Source: Bolinopsis microptera
Lineage: Eukaryota; Ctenophora; Tentaculata; Lobata; Bolinopsidae
Assembly: GCF_026151205.1 (NCBI RefSeq)
Contig: NC_087079.1
Span: 7,164,169-7,228,168, forward strand
DNA: 64,000 nt
Direction of reading: 5' to 3'
Under the pieces are notes generated by a model that was not told where the DNA came from, did not search any database, and was given only the letters and a program-made list of their open reading frames with translations. Of this stretch, positions 1 to 11,123 are shown one piece after another; positions within the stretch are counted from its first letter, which is position 1; every line of letters starts with the position of its first letter. The position numbers and the translations under genes were made by a program.

Positions 1-34
1 CTATGGTCATTTAGCATATCCGCTTCTACAATAC

Positions 35-3000
35 CTGTATTTATACACTCGGGTTCATTAAAATCGAAAATAAATTCCGTTCCTGAGGTGCAGGTCACCT
101 CGCTGCTCCCTTTATTGAGAGCTCTGGATTCAACACAATTCACTTCCACCACGGTTCCTGGGACTACTGGGAACTGTGTTGTTGTTCTGATCGCAGTTCT
201 CCACTCAGCCTTCAGTCCCGTACAGCTCACTGTCTATATGTCATATTAAATCACGTTAAACTGATTAATAAGGGTTATTTTGACGGTTTCTTATGTTCTC
301 TTCCGCAGTTCCGCGATTTAGTTTTCATGACCCAACCCGAACCCTTTCAAGCAACCTCAAATATAACTATAGTATCGTTTGCTCGGGGGTCCAAGTCTCA
401 AATACTGTATACAATTTACCATTCTGTAGCGCAGTTAAATTAAATTTAAAACATAACCATAATATAAGATTTAAAGTTATCTTACCACAGGCAGTTTTGT
501 AAGTGTTTGGTTTCCATCCAGCGTCACATGTCTCACAGCTTGTCATAGCATCATTCCGATATGTTCCTTCCCCACACGGCTCTGGAATTATAACGTTATA
601 TATATATATATATTACAACTGGTAAATCGTTGTGGAAGATAAGGAAATCGTTATTATATAAGTACACTTCAGATGTGTTACAATTAAATTAGAATTGAAA
701 CAATAGGTGAATAATTAAATATCCACACAACCACGGTTATTTGATAGAATTATTACCACCCAGACTCTTACGGTTTTTGTCTTTTCGTACCACAAATTTT
801 GCCTTCTTGATTCTAAGCCCTATCTGGCGCCTTATCCTTATCCCGTCTTAACCCTTAGCCTATCTTTGCCCATCTATACAATATAGATATAATCATCTCA
901 GCTCGGTTCTTGCTAACAATCCTTACCACATGTTGTTCTCGCTGAGTTTCGTTCCTGGCCAAGTTCACAAGTTGTACACAAGGCTGCTCCTTCTGAACTG
1001 ATCGTGTTATCAGGACATTCTTTACATGTGTTCATCTCAATGTTCTTGTAGCTTCCAGCTGGACATGGCTCTGAAGAATTAGGAAATCTTTAAGCAGCAA
1101 TTCGTTTGAACTACCTTATTTAGAAGTTATTGTGAGTACCAATATCCTCGGTTTCCATTCTATAGCACAGTCAATTCAAATTTAAAACACAACAATAATA
1201 TTAAATATAAGCTTTAAAGTTATCTTACCACAGGCTGTTTTGTCAGAGTTTGGTGTCAATCCAGCGTCACATGTCTCACAGCTTGTCATATCATCATTCC
1301 GATATGTTTTTTCTCCACACGGCTCTACAATTATAACGTTACAAATGGCAAATCGTTGTGGAAGATAAGAAAATCGTTATTATATAATTACACTACAGAT
1401 GTGTTACAATTACATAAGATTTAAAACAATAGGTGAAAAATTAAATATCCACACAACCACGGTTTTTGATAGAATTATTACCACCCAGACTCTTACGGTT
1501 CTTGTCTTTTCGTACCACAAATTTTGCCTTCTTGATTCTAAGCCCTATCTGGCGCCTTATCCTTATCCCGTCTTAACTCTTAGCCTATCTTTGCCCATCT
1601 ATACAATATAGATATAATCATCTCAGCTCGGTTCTTGCTAACAATCCTTACCACATGTTGTTCTCGCTGAGTTTCGTTCCTGGCCAAGTTCACAAGCTGT
1701 ACACAAGGCTGCTCCTTCTGAACTGATCGTGTTATCAGGACATTCTTCACATGTGTTCATCTCAATGTTCTTGTAGCTTCCAGCTGGACATGGCTCTGAA
1801 GAATTAGGAAATATTTAAGCAGCAATTTGTTTGAACTACCTTATTAATATTATGAAGTTATTGTGAGTATCAATATCCTCGGTTTCCATTCTATAGCACA
1901 GTTAATTCAAATTTAAAACATAACAATAATATTAAATTTAATAAGCTTTAAAGTTATCTTACCACAAGCTGTTTTATCAGAGTTTGGTGTCGATCCAGCG
2001 TCACATGTCTCACAGCTTGTCATAGCATCATTCCGATATGTTCCTTCTCCACACGGCTCTGGAATTAATAACGTTAAAACTGGCAAATCGTAGTGGAAGG
2101 TAAGAAAATCGTTATTATATAACTATTTAAGTACAGTTCAGATGTCTTACAATAACATTAGATTTATAACAATATGTGAAGAATTAAATATCCACATATT
2201 CCACGGTTTTTCGAGGAAATTATTGCCACCCAGACTTTTACGATTCTTGTAATTTCGTACCACACATTTTCCTTCTTGGTTCTAAGCCCAATACAAATTA
2301 AAATTGTTATCAGTCATTATAGGATTAATGCTAAAAATTCGCCTCAGCAACAAACTATGAAGCACAATGCACATTGCACAATGCACATATTGTGTAAACT
2401 CTGCAAAATAAATATTGAACCAAAAAAGTTTTGAGTTTGTTTGGTAAAATACCTTACTGCTTATATGTTCAAGATATTTTGTAAAAACGTCAGTTTTCAA
2501 TTGATAATTGTTTCAACCTTTAGTAGCTGAAAATGGCTTGTCTCCATGATGTCTACTACAAAATATGCAATATTTCTAAATTATAGTTAGCTATTTTGCA
2601 ATCTGAAAGAATGTGATTTTATCTCATTCGGAGAATAGTAATTGATAAAATTATGACCACTTTATTAAGTTATAAATAACAATATGTACTAACTATCCTA
2701 TATCCCATATCCTATAATATATGTGTTTATGTTAAATAACTAAATGGCATACTTGAAATTTAGACAGAACACACGTAATCACGAGCGTACGAGAGAATCA
2801 GCAAGTTGGCTTATTTGTAAATTAAAGTTATTGTTTGTTAAACCAATGCTTGTTGTTATTAGTTACCTGGTTGTGGTATGTAGTAATCAGATGCTGTGTC
2901 GGAGGAATGGAACTGTATCTTTGCCACGTATCCGGTCCAGTACGTGCTCCAGCCACTGCTACTACACGTTGCTTGAGAGATCAGTATGTTGAGCACCTCT

Positions 3001-3292
3001 ACCTCGTTACAGTGTATCACTAGTCTAACACCTGCAGTTCTGGTTAGAGTGATACTCCACACCTTGTTAATAGTAGAGGGGGGTTTAACAGGGAAGTTAG
3101 TGGAGGTTGAGCTGCAGTAGGGGATCCAGTATTGTGGAGTAGAGCTGAAGTAGAGGACGACTCCTCCTGAAAGCGGTCCCTCAGCTGAGTAGAAGAACAC
3201 AAACACCTTATCGCCACTCCCCAGCACACTATTAGTTTTAATTTCTAAAGGTTTCGACTCAGAATCCCACTCTATTTCCACCTCACGTTTCA
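35..3292 (-). CDS. Secreted modular protein (unnamed domain + GCC2/GCC3 repeats + Sushi), 3' part
   Basis: Seven exons can be read on the minus strand, all joined in phase 1: 3292-2867, 2058-1963, 1795-1652, 1324-1229, 1070-927, 581-486 and 229-35. The first encodes about 142 residues of a beta-rich domain with the motifs WSITLTRTAGVRLVIHC and SSDTASDYY, which I know only as a recurrent unnamed unit in invertebrate extracellular proteins. The next five are alternating 32- and 48-residue cysteine-rich exons (EPCGEGTYRND..C..C; EPCPAGSYKN..C..C) typical of GCC2/GCC3 ephrin-receptor-like repeats. The last is a Sushi/CCP domain (VNC...GSSEVTC..G...PECI). This mix is found in SVEP1-like proteins. 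Exon 2058-1963 might not follow 2867 directly, because the 800-bp gap could hide an exon. The signal-peptide exon and the C-terminus are not seen; the gene continues past position 1. A role in adhesion or recognition is inference. Confidence 0.8.
486..2058 (-). repeat. Tandem duplication of a two-exon unit, about 735 bp period
   Basis: Exons of type A (486-581, 1229-1324, 1963-2058; 96 nt each) alternate with type B (927-1070, 1652-1795; 144 nt each). The intervening introns are also nearly identical between copies, for example the stretches near 720-900 and 1440-1620. The unit was therefore duplicated as genomic DNA, recently enough for the introns to remain alignable. All borders stay in phase 1, so the protein gains whole repeats. 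Confidence 0.9.
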
Positions 3293-4261
3293 CTGGTAAC
3301 CAACCTGTTAATTGTATGCTTAATTCATAAGTATACTGAGCAACGATTAATGAATATCATGAATTTAAAGAAGAGGTGTTCTAGCAAAATTGTAAAGGAA
3401 TTGTATGAATTTTGCCCATAGTTTATTCTCAGAATTTAAGGGCCCGACCATACTATGACTGTTGTCACCATGACTGTTGTCACCATGACTGTTGTCATGG
3501 TGCGGTCAGATGTAATGACCATATGTACGTAGTGTGTTTAATGTTTATAGGGCGTGCCAAGGATACGTGACAACTCCTCAGGCACTCGGCTTTTCAAAAG
3601 CCGTACCTAGCTGATAATCCGTGCCTGACGTGACTGCAGGCACAGTCTATTCAGTACTTGTGCCAACTGTCATGGATAACGTTACGTCACGATTACCTAA
3701 TAAGGTCAATATTTTGCGTGATATGGAAATTTGCAGTGCAGAGTGCAAAGATAGTACTATAGTACAGACAGATCTGTCTGAAAAAATCGATCTACTGACA
3801 GAAGAAGCTTCCGAAGGATTTATGACGTTTTTAGGTTCAATTTTAAGTTTCATTCGGGTGGCCAACTTTTCCAAAATTGTCCACGTGTCTTAAGGCCACT
3901 TTTTGCCACGTTTGCCACTTTTTACCTCCTTTCTTTTTTGTCAAATATCTTCAGCTGTGAACATCGTAGAAGGATACGAATTAATAGAGGGTAATTATCA
4001 TATCGACGAGAAAAACTTTTGTAAGACAAATGTTCTTGTCCGACAATTAGATAATTGGATAGTTACTAATTAGCAAGTAAGCAAGTAAAAATCATAAAAA
4101 TGTTTATTGGCTCAAAATGATCGGAATTTCTTGAAACACTGGGAAAGGTAGGTAGTTTTTGAAAAAACTTTCGAAAATTTAAAATTTTTTTCCGCCAAAC
4201 GTTTTTTCGAATAGAAGTTCTACTGAAAGCATCAAACCATGGTTTGGTGGCCGAACTGCAT

Positions 4262-4380
4262 CCGACCGAATTGGTCCCCACTGGGAACCAGATTGGTCCC
4301 CACTGGGAATCGAACCCCAGTCGTCCGTGTGGGAAGTAAATGTATTAAAACCACTAAACCACCCGGCCGACGTGACAGCA
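4262..4380 (-). repeat. tRNA-derived SINE-like fragment
   Basis: On the minus strand a pol III A box (TGGTTTAGTGG) is followed about 35 nt later by a perfect B box (GGTTCGATTCC) inside a CTGGG/CCCAG T-arm stem. The acceptor arm does not pair and no proper anticodon arm forms, so it is not a functional tRNA. A 20-bp segment (TGGTCCCCACTGGGAA) is repeated just downstream. It sits directly beside the mariner MITE. Confidence 0.5.
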
Positions 4381-4394
4381 CTCACATTTTACTA

Positions 4395-5162
4395 CAGGGT
4401 GGGCCAAAAGTCAGTACCCATACGTTGGCCTTTATAGCTCAGTCACTGAGTGCCCAATTTAAATACTTCTTTCTGGTATGACTTAGTACCACCACTGGTT
4501 CGAGGAATTTGTCAACTCGAAAAATATTCGCGTTCATTTTTTTCAAATGGAGGTTCATTTTCACATTTATTTGATAGTTTGGATAGTCGGATCAAGCTAA
4601 ATGTTATTGTATTGTGTTTGGCCATTCGAATTACGTTTGTCCTGAAAGAATTAGAACTGTAGCTTCTCAGATGACCGAGATATGAAGCATAACGAGTTTA
4701 TTCATTACGTGTGATCAGGTGATTGGTTTACCTAATCACGTGATAAGGTGCCCCCGTTAACTACCCCGTTAAACATTATGGGAATTGTTAATGGTGCCCA
4801 ATTAAGGTGTCGTGTCACGGTGTCACATAATCACCCAGTCAATATTGTTAACGAGATACAGAAAATGCTTGATAACTTCGTCATTTCTAATCCGTTTTGC
4901 CTCATGTTTTTAGATCATATGCAACATGTGATAATCTACCGTCTCTGAAAAAAATTAGGCGTTCAGCATGTTCAGAGAAAAAACTATAGGTGTTTTAATA
5001 TTGAATGGGCGTGGTCTAAAATATTCAAATTTTCAAATTTTGACGACGGAATCCTCGAACCAGTAAGTACAGTATGCCATCTGCAAAGCAACAGCTCTCA
5101 AATATAAAACACGGCGGAGCTATTAAGGCCAACGTATGGGTACTGACTTTTGGCCCACCCTG
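4395..5162. mobile_element. Tc1/mariner-type MITE with 46-bp inverted ends and TA duplication
   Basis: Positions 4395-4440 (starting CAGGGTGGGCCAAAAGTCAG) are repeated inverted at 5117-5162 with one mismatch. Both ends are flanked by TA (4393-4394 and 5163-5164), the target-site duplication of Tc1/mariner/IS630 elements, and the CAGGGTG terminus is typical of mariners. At 768 bp without a recognisable DDE transposase it is non-autonomous. Confidence 0.85.
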
Positions 5163-5285
5163 TATTTTCATCCCAATTATCATAGTATGTTTAGAGATCG
5201 AGCCTAAAATCATGACAAATGGCACAGTGTGTTAAGAGGCCGTGCCTTTACAGTTACTCGTGACAACAGTCATAGTATGGCTCTT

Positions 5286-6300
5286 ACTTCCTTTTTCCAT
5301 AGGTAGTATACAAATTTGCGAAATTTGTGACTAAAATTATGGTATTACCAAAATGTTTGTAACCAAATTTATTGTGAACCAAATTTATTGACCTTAAGGT
5401 ATACTTTTATGCGATACATTGCATGAATATCATTATGGTTAACTTTTAATCAGTATATTATGTAATCATTTGATTTAACCTGTTATCCGGTTTGCAGAGC
5501 CATGTAATTCAAATTTTTCCCGATTACTTCATTTCCCGATTACTTCGCTGCCTGTTAGGTGCCTTGCTGTCACTCGATAGGCAGCAGTATTTATGCGACC
5601 AAAAATTTTTTTTCTTACAACGACATATTATGCTATCTTTTATAATCCAATATTTTAGAACTTTACACCTTGTTGTATTTGCGGAAGATCAAAGCATACA
5701 GACTGTTACAATGCTGAAAAACAGCAAACTTTTTCCCTAGAGCGTTAATTGTATATCCCTAGGAGGTCACTAGTATCAAGATCTTAGTTTTAAGTTATAT
5801 TTAAACAAAACGCTTATTTAACAATAGATGTATCTCCAATCAGATAATGTAACTACACAAGCCACTAAGCCACAGCAATTAAGTCTATGATGTGTAGGCT
5901 GAGACATCTAGAAAATGCCGTTTTGAGTATAAGTTGTTAACTCAGATTCAGACCCTTGTTTGTTTCAGCTGTTAGATTTAGCATGAAGCAAACAGAGGAG
6001 TGAATTACCGAGAATTAAACAATTTGAACTTATATAGTGACACCAGATGGATTTTTATTATTATCAATATCATTTAGGTCTTGATTCTTTTCTGTTTGAT
6101 CCCTGTCACCCTGTGGTCAATTCAAAGATAATACTTTCGACACTTGCACTTCTACTGGATAAACTTCACCTCATTGGACACACTACCTACAGCTCTTATC
6201 CCGCGCGCGGACGAACACTAAGTATCAGCCCGAAAGCAGCTCAAAAAGATTTCTACTGAGCTTGATTAATTTAGTAAACCTAAATTCGTTACAATTTGCA
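5286..6300. other. No gene recognised
   Basis: AT-rich intergenic or intronic DNA. It contains a small direct repeat of CCCGATTACTTC near 5519-5545. Short open frames here show no family motifs. Confidence 0.5.
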
Positions 6301-6309
6301 GGCCGTGAA

Positions 6310-6465
6310 TGGATGGGGAAAACGAGCGACCGATTACATTCCAGGTATCATTTTGCATAAATTTGAGAACGGTAACTTAACTTGATTTACTTCCTTTGTG
6401 TCTGGAAAAAGGAGATACGGTCGATGGTCCAATCTACCCAATTTTTGGTTTTTGGTGAAAAATAT
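6310..6465 (-). repeat. Diverged arm of the foldback repeat seen at 26.1-26.6 kb
   Basis: The segment matches one arm of the later inverted repeat (GAGCGACCGATT, TATCATTTTGCA, CTACCCAATT and GGTTTTTGGT in the same order) but has lost the open frame. It shows that the foldback family is dispersed in this genome. Confidence 0.5.
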
Positions 6466-6505
6466 TTGATACTATAATTATCTCATTTCACCGGGTATAA
6501 GTGGT

Positions 6506-6533
6506 ACTACTACTACTACTACTACTACTACTA
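6506..6533. repeat. ACT trinucleotide microsatellite
   Basis: About nine uninterrupted ACT/TAC units. Confidence 0.9.
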
Positions 6534-6804
6534 TTTTCTATAACGATAAATTATTGATCTATTTTTGATCAATGATAAGTAAAATAGCAGCTCATGCATG
6601 CACATGTCACGTAGCTTACCACAGAGAGATAGCGAGATGATTTGTAGGAATATTAACGTCGTTTGAAGATTCCGCATGTCTGCCATTCTACATTGTTAGA
6701 AAAATCGATGTTTAACTTTAAACGAAATATTAACAACTGAAGATTGAGGAAAGTACATAATACAAGTTTACTAATTAACTCGCCAGAGTGCTATCACGTT
6801 AAAT

Positions 6805-7233
6805 TACGTCACTTACTACGTCACTCATTACGTCACTCATTACGTCACTCACTACGTCACTCACTACGTCAATCACTACGCCACTCACTACATCACTCAC
6901 TACGTCACACACTACGTCACACACTACGTCACTCACTACGTTACTCACTACGTCACTCACTACGTCACTCACTACGTCACTCACTACGTCACTCACTACG
7001 TCACTCACTACGTCACTCACTACGTCACTCACTACGTCACACACTACGCCACTCACTACGACAGTCACTACGTCACTCACTACGTCACTCACTACGTCAC
7101 TCACTACGTCACTCACTACGTCACTCACTACGTCACTCACTACGTCACTTACTACGCCACTCACTACGTCACTCACTACGCCACTCACTACGTCACTCAC
7201 TACGTCACTCACTACGTCACTCACTACGTCACT
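6805..7233. repeat. 12-bp minisatellite, about 36 copies
   Basis: Tandem TACGTCACTCAC units with scattered single-base variants (ACACAC, TACGCC, ACTTAC). Because 12 is a multiple of three, both strands show long spurious open frames. The array ends about 20 bp before the 3' splice site of the oxidase-like exon at 7254, so it is probably intronic. Confidence 0.95.
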
Positions 7234-7253
7234 AAATCATTGCACTCTTTCAG

Positions 7254-7392
7254 GTACAAACTGAAGAGCGGTAACTTTGATTTCGGTGTGAAGAAAATCT
7301 ACTTCTACTGGCTGTGTTTTGACGCTTCTGTATTTGGCTGGTTCACTTCTGTTATATCCGAGCTGGTCACTTGTATGGGGACTACATGTTGA
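7254..7392 (+). CDS. Isolated NADPH oxidase (NOX1/2-like) C-terminal exon
   Basis: After a good acceptor (TGCACTCTTTCAG) the frame reads YKLKSGNFDFGVKKIYFYW, then LCFDASVFGWFTSVISELV, ending at TGA 7390-7392. NOX1-4 proteins carry KKIYFYW..C....F.WF...L..L at the same place in the NAD-binding lobe of the ferric-reductase fold, so the family call is good. In a complete NOX, roughly 100 more residues follow (the NADPH-binding end), and the upstream GxGxGxxP exon should precede it. I find neither nearby, and the exon ends in a stop soon after the motif. It is either the relic of a gene copied here or part of a gene whose other exons lie far off. The Arg/Asp seen after the FYW.C motif in active enzymes is altered (CFDAS). 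Confidence 0.5.
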
Positions 7393-8201
7393 GCAGAAGT
7401 GCGATAAAGCGGTACAACATTAACAGGCGCGTATCAGAGCAATAGGCAAAACATATTTGCCCCTACACTCCTACAGGAACGAGATACATTTATAACCAAA
7501 CAATTCTCCCAACGCTAGGTTATGTCACCTTTGTGTGGTAGCATCGGATTGACAAGGCCCAGTACAAAAAATAAAAGGATGCTAGCGGTACGAAGACATG
7601 CATCATGATAGCCAGATCTCAAAAGCACGGCTCTAGATAATCTGAAGAATATGATAGTGATCAACCCCATTTATTTCAAAAAATTGTCCATACTAACAGC
7701 CAGGAAGTTACAAAAATAGGGAAATTTTCAGGAGCAAGATTCTGTGTGATTCGAGATATATAAACAATAAACATATATGCAAGGACCAGACACAAAATTT
7801 TCACACCGAGGCAACTGCAGTGTATTAACGTTTTGACGAACACAGAATTAGAATAAATCTATAATAAGACAAAAAGATCGTAGGGAATAAGTAATCGGGT
7901 TTGGATATATGAGGTGGCCCGATGGGCGATGGACCTGCGTTGTCGACAAAAGTCTGCTCCTTCGCAATATGGACCACTCCCCTATAAGTATAATTATGTG
8001 TATAAAAAGAGTATATTTTACGCGCTTGACGCTATAAGCCATGTGTTAATTAATTACAGGCATAGCAACCAGTTTTTGGTGCTTGACGACTGTTACACTT
8101 ACACACGGATCAATCATTAATTTAAATGTTATTTTGGTGACACAAGCTTAATAAATTACCGAGTGATAAAATTCAGCAATTCAAAACAAATAAAATCATG
8201 T
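7393..8201. other. No gene recognised
   Basis: I searched for further NADPH-oxidase exons here and saw none. The sequence is AT-rich without clear repeats. Confidence 0.4.
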
Positions 8202-8210
8202 TATCAGCTG

Positions 8211-9054
8211 CGCTCCTACTAAATCGCTCGCCCAAATCGAGCTTGCTAAATCACTCTACAGTCGATCTTCGAGATTGTTCTAAAAGGGCCCCCGACAGTT
8301 GAAACCAATTTCAATCGATGTATTTTCGGACGCTGATTCCGAATCACCCACCATGACATAGGGTTAAAATGCTTTCCTGACGAGATATTGGCAAAAAACT
8401 GTTTCGATCACGTGATATGACCGTATAAGGAAGTTAGTCTAGTATCTAGTTAGGGTTAGGGTTTCAGCATATGCTTTTGTTAAGGATTGGGTTAGGGTTA
8501 GGGTTGGGATCAAATTAGAGGGTTAGGGTTTCGAATAGTCGTTCAGGACCAGCTAGAGAAGGGGTTGAAAAAGTCACGTGACAGTCGAGTGTAGATTACC
8601 TGGGGACCCCAGGCTATTATGTTCATTAAGATTAGGCGGAATGACAGGCTGAGCGCGGCCCAGTAAAGTGTAGAGTGATTAATCATCATCCCGCCCAAAT
8701 TTTAAGAAAATTCTTGTGAAAAGGCCCTTTAGGCATGAAAGTGATCTGGATCGGTGTATTTTTGGACGCTGATTCCGAATCACCCCCCATGACGTAGGGT
8801 TAAAATGCTTCCCTGGAGAGTTATGGGCAAAAAACCGTTTTGGTTACGTGACAGGCTAGTAAAACGTGAATTCGATTATTTAGGGCTCGGGTTAGGGTTA
8901 GGGTTAGGGTTGTGGTTAAGATTATGGATAGCTTCGAGGTTATGGTTAGGGTTAGGGTTGGGATTAGGGTTTATGTAAAACCGTTTTGTACGGCTGCAAA
9001 ACCAAAAAAACCAAAGTCACGTGAAATTTTTGGGCGAGCGATTTAGTAAGAGCC
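8211..9054. mobile_element. MULE-like non-autonomous element, 9-bp duplication
   Basis: Terminal inverted repeats of about 26 bp (left CGCTCCTACTAAATCGCTCG, right end inverted with two mismatches) are flanked by a perfect 9-bp direct repeat TATCAGCTG at 8202-8210 and 9055-9063. A 9-bp duplication is usual for Mutator-like elements. The interior contains two diverged copies of a roughly 110-bp block (8310-8415 and 8745-8850, sharing GACGCTGATTCCGAATCACC) and several short runs of GGGTTAGGGTTA. There is no transposase. A 71-bp element is nested at 8596-8666. A solo copy of this terminal sequence lies at 10323-10346. Confidence 0.75.
8596..8666 (+). mobile_element. Tiny hairpin element, family 2 (TTAC...GTAA), 71 bp
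   Basis: Starts TTACCTGGGGACCCCAGG and ends GCGGCCCAGTAA. It is flanked by a perfect 8-bp repeat AGTGTAGA (8588-8595, 8667-8674). The first 18 bases contain the perfect palindrome CCTGGGG-A-CCCCAGG. Other copies are at 10758-10869 and 54763-54845. Confidence 0.75.
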
Positions 9055-9386
9055 TATCAGCTGATAGACCTTAGACTCGTGGCTGATTATTTCTTCATTT
9101 AACAATTAATGATAATCGACACTGAATGGTAAAAAGCGAATACAGAGTTGAGAACAGATGTTATTTTACATTTACATTCAAGAAGCAACTAATATCGAAA
9201 TTGCGGTATGCTTTTAAAGAATCCTACACCAAATAAAAGGCTCGAAAGTCGATGGTGCTGTAGATGTGTCGAGTAAGCATAAAAATGTATTAGTTTATCA
9301 TTATGTTAGAAATAGATACAAATAATAACTAAGACGATCGACAGAATATTTTATTACAGTCAATAAAGTTGGCATACGATGCACTG

Positions 9387-9982
9387 TAGGAGGTGCACCA
9401 TAAAAATAAACTTGCTCGGATTTTAAAAATTTTTGTACCATTGTTTTCTAGAGACTGTGAGAATTTTAACAATACCAAATTTGTCATACCTTTTTGGAAA
9501 GATCAGTGAGTTTCGCCTAGGTGCCATATTTGATGGTGCGCGGCTTTTGGAGCAAAATTAGCTGTAAAAGTTGCGTAATTTGACCAAATTTGACCAAATT
9601 CGTTGATTTTTGTCGTATTATTTGGATATATCTTCAGTTCCTTGAATGAGATCATTCTGAAAATTGGCGACGACCTTCCAATAGGGCTTTTACAACTGTC
9701 CGAAAAATTTGGTGGATATCGGAGTTGATATAGTGATCAAAATGGGGCAAAATACGCTGCTTTTAGCTGTAACATAATGTCTGATGGTTGGATAGGCTTT
9801 AAACTTTTCGGACACCTTCCTTGTAAGTCTATGAGTAAGCTTACCAATTTTTGTTGCAATCGGAGGTCGGAAAGGATACTTAATATCTATTTGTTTGAAG
9901 AAAATTGTGCTGGCCGAAATTAGCGCTAAAAAACCATCCTACAGTCGGCACGCGCGGCTCACTGTCGATGGCGCACTACCTA
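9387..9982 (+). mobile_element. Putative DNA element with short inverted ends
   Basis: The left end TAGGAGGTGCACCAT is matched inverted at the right end (TAGGTAGTGCGCCAT). The flanks ATGCACTG and ATGCAGTA look like an imperfect 8-bp duplication. An inverted partial copy lies at 14142-14317 and shares both the GTACAAAAATTTT region and the terminal CTGTCGATGGCGCACTACCTA-type end. No coding capacity is visible. Confidence 0.5.
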
Positions 9983-10268
9983 GATGCAGTAATATGACGT
10001 GAAATGATACACATCGTTATTTTTAACACGAGACAAAACCGCGCAAAGTATGACTATGAAATGATTTACAATCAAACCACATACACTTACACTTACAGAT
10101 CGACGGCGACACGTACCTCAGATGCGCGCAGGATTTTTTAAGTTCTGCACGCCTAATATAATATAAAAGATTATTAAATGCACGCCAAACACCACTCTGG
10201 CCCGGATACAATAAAGTAAAACAATTACATTGTATGCGGTAGGGAAATTTGATCGTGAGTGGTGTTCA

Positions 10269-10315
10269 TGTTACTGTTACCGCGGCGAAATTCTTTTGCA
10301 GCGGTAACAGTAACA
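10269..10315. repeat. Perfect 15-bp hairpin
   Basis: TGTTACTGTTACCGC at 10269-10283 is repeated as its exact reverse complement at 10301-10315 with a 17-nt loop. A terminal repeat of the MULE-like family follows at 10323-10346. Confidence 0.85.
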
Positions 10316-10757
10316 GTTTAAATTAAGGCGAGCGATTTAGTAGGAGCGCTCACTAGCAGCAGCAGTTAGGACGCATTAGACTAAAAATCAGTTTTTATAC
10401 CAAAATCGTTTGTTATCGAATTTACCCTAGGGAAATTAACGTCCGCGGTAAATTTAGATTTCCAGAGAGCGGGAGTTAAAACCTTACGTCAGGCACAACT
10501 CTAACTCTCTAAATGAACTCTGTCCAGGTTTGTGTCCGGACATTGGGAGAGGGACAAATCTTAATATGCTAAACTAATCATGGTAAGCACCCATTAAAAT
10601 AGAATAAACTGTGCTCATCTACATAGGATTCCTTGTCTAAACGTTGACCGTTTAGAACTTATTTACATTGCCAACTTGGAGATTTTTCCGAAAGTGGTTG
10701 GTTTCGGGCTGGGGCATTGGGAGAGCATATAGGGACAAATCTTAATATGCTAAACTA

Positions 10758-10869
10758 TTACCTGAGGACCCCAGGCTATTATGTTCATTACCTGAGGAAC
10801 CCAGGCTATTATGTTCATTAACATAGAATAAAGATTTGGCGGAATGACAGGCTGAGCGCGGCCCAGTAA
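10758..10869 (+). mobile_element. Tiny hairpin element, family 2, 112 bp
   Basis: Begins TTACCTGAGGACCCC and ends GCGGCCCAGTAA. It is flanked by a perfect 9-bp repeat GCTAAACTA (10749-10757, 10870-10878). Neighbouring copies of the host repeat have an uninterrupted GCTAAACTAAT at this point, so the empty site is visible in the same window. The first 30 bp are tandemly duplicated inside the element. Confidence 0.85.
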
Positions 10870-11019
10870 GCTAAACTAATGGTAAGCACCCATTAAAATA
10901 GAATAAACTATGCTCATCCACATAAGATTCCTTGTCTAAACGTTGACCGTTTAGAACTGATTTACATTGCCAACTTGGAGATTTTTCTGAAAGTGGTTGG
11001 TTTGGGGCTGGGGCATTGG

Positions 11020-11123
11020 TTGTCATACGTTGTATGACGCTCCCCTTGTATTTTGAGTGTGCTGTATCGTAAAAACGTTACAGGATCTATGGTGAAACGA
11101 CATTGGGGTCACGACGTGATCGA
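11020..11123 (-). mobile_element. Tiny multi-hairpin element, family 1, diverged copy
   Basis: Runs from TTGTCATACGTTGTATGAC to a degenerate GTCACGACGTGATC end. It is flanked by an 8-bp repeat GGCATTGG (11012-11019, 11124-11131). The central hairpins have decayed, so this is an older insertion. Confidence 0.7.

Larger units (their letters stand above)
3438..5285. mobile_element. Probable DNA transposon remnant with terminal inverted repeats
   Basis: The sequence CATACTATGACTGTTGTCAC near 3450-3469 recurs inverted near 5257-5276, with further similarity outward (AAGRGCC). The left end also repeats ATGACTGTTGTCACC in tandem. The inside holds a 90-codon open frame (3621-3893) of unknown nature, a tRNA-like fragment and a complete mariner MITE, so it looks like an older element hit by younger ones. 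I found no clear target-site duplication. Confidence 0.5.

Noticed and set aside
6744-7235. Long frames of SLRH and VVSD repeats on both strands
   Set aside because: A 12-bp minisatellite is open in several frames by arithmetic; there is no start context or homology.
8460-8960. Interstitial telomere
   Set aside because: TTAGGG runs are short, interrupted and confined to a transposable element with its own duplication.
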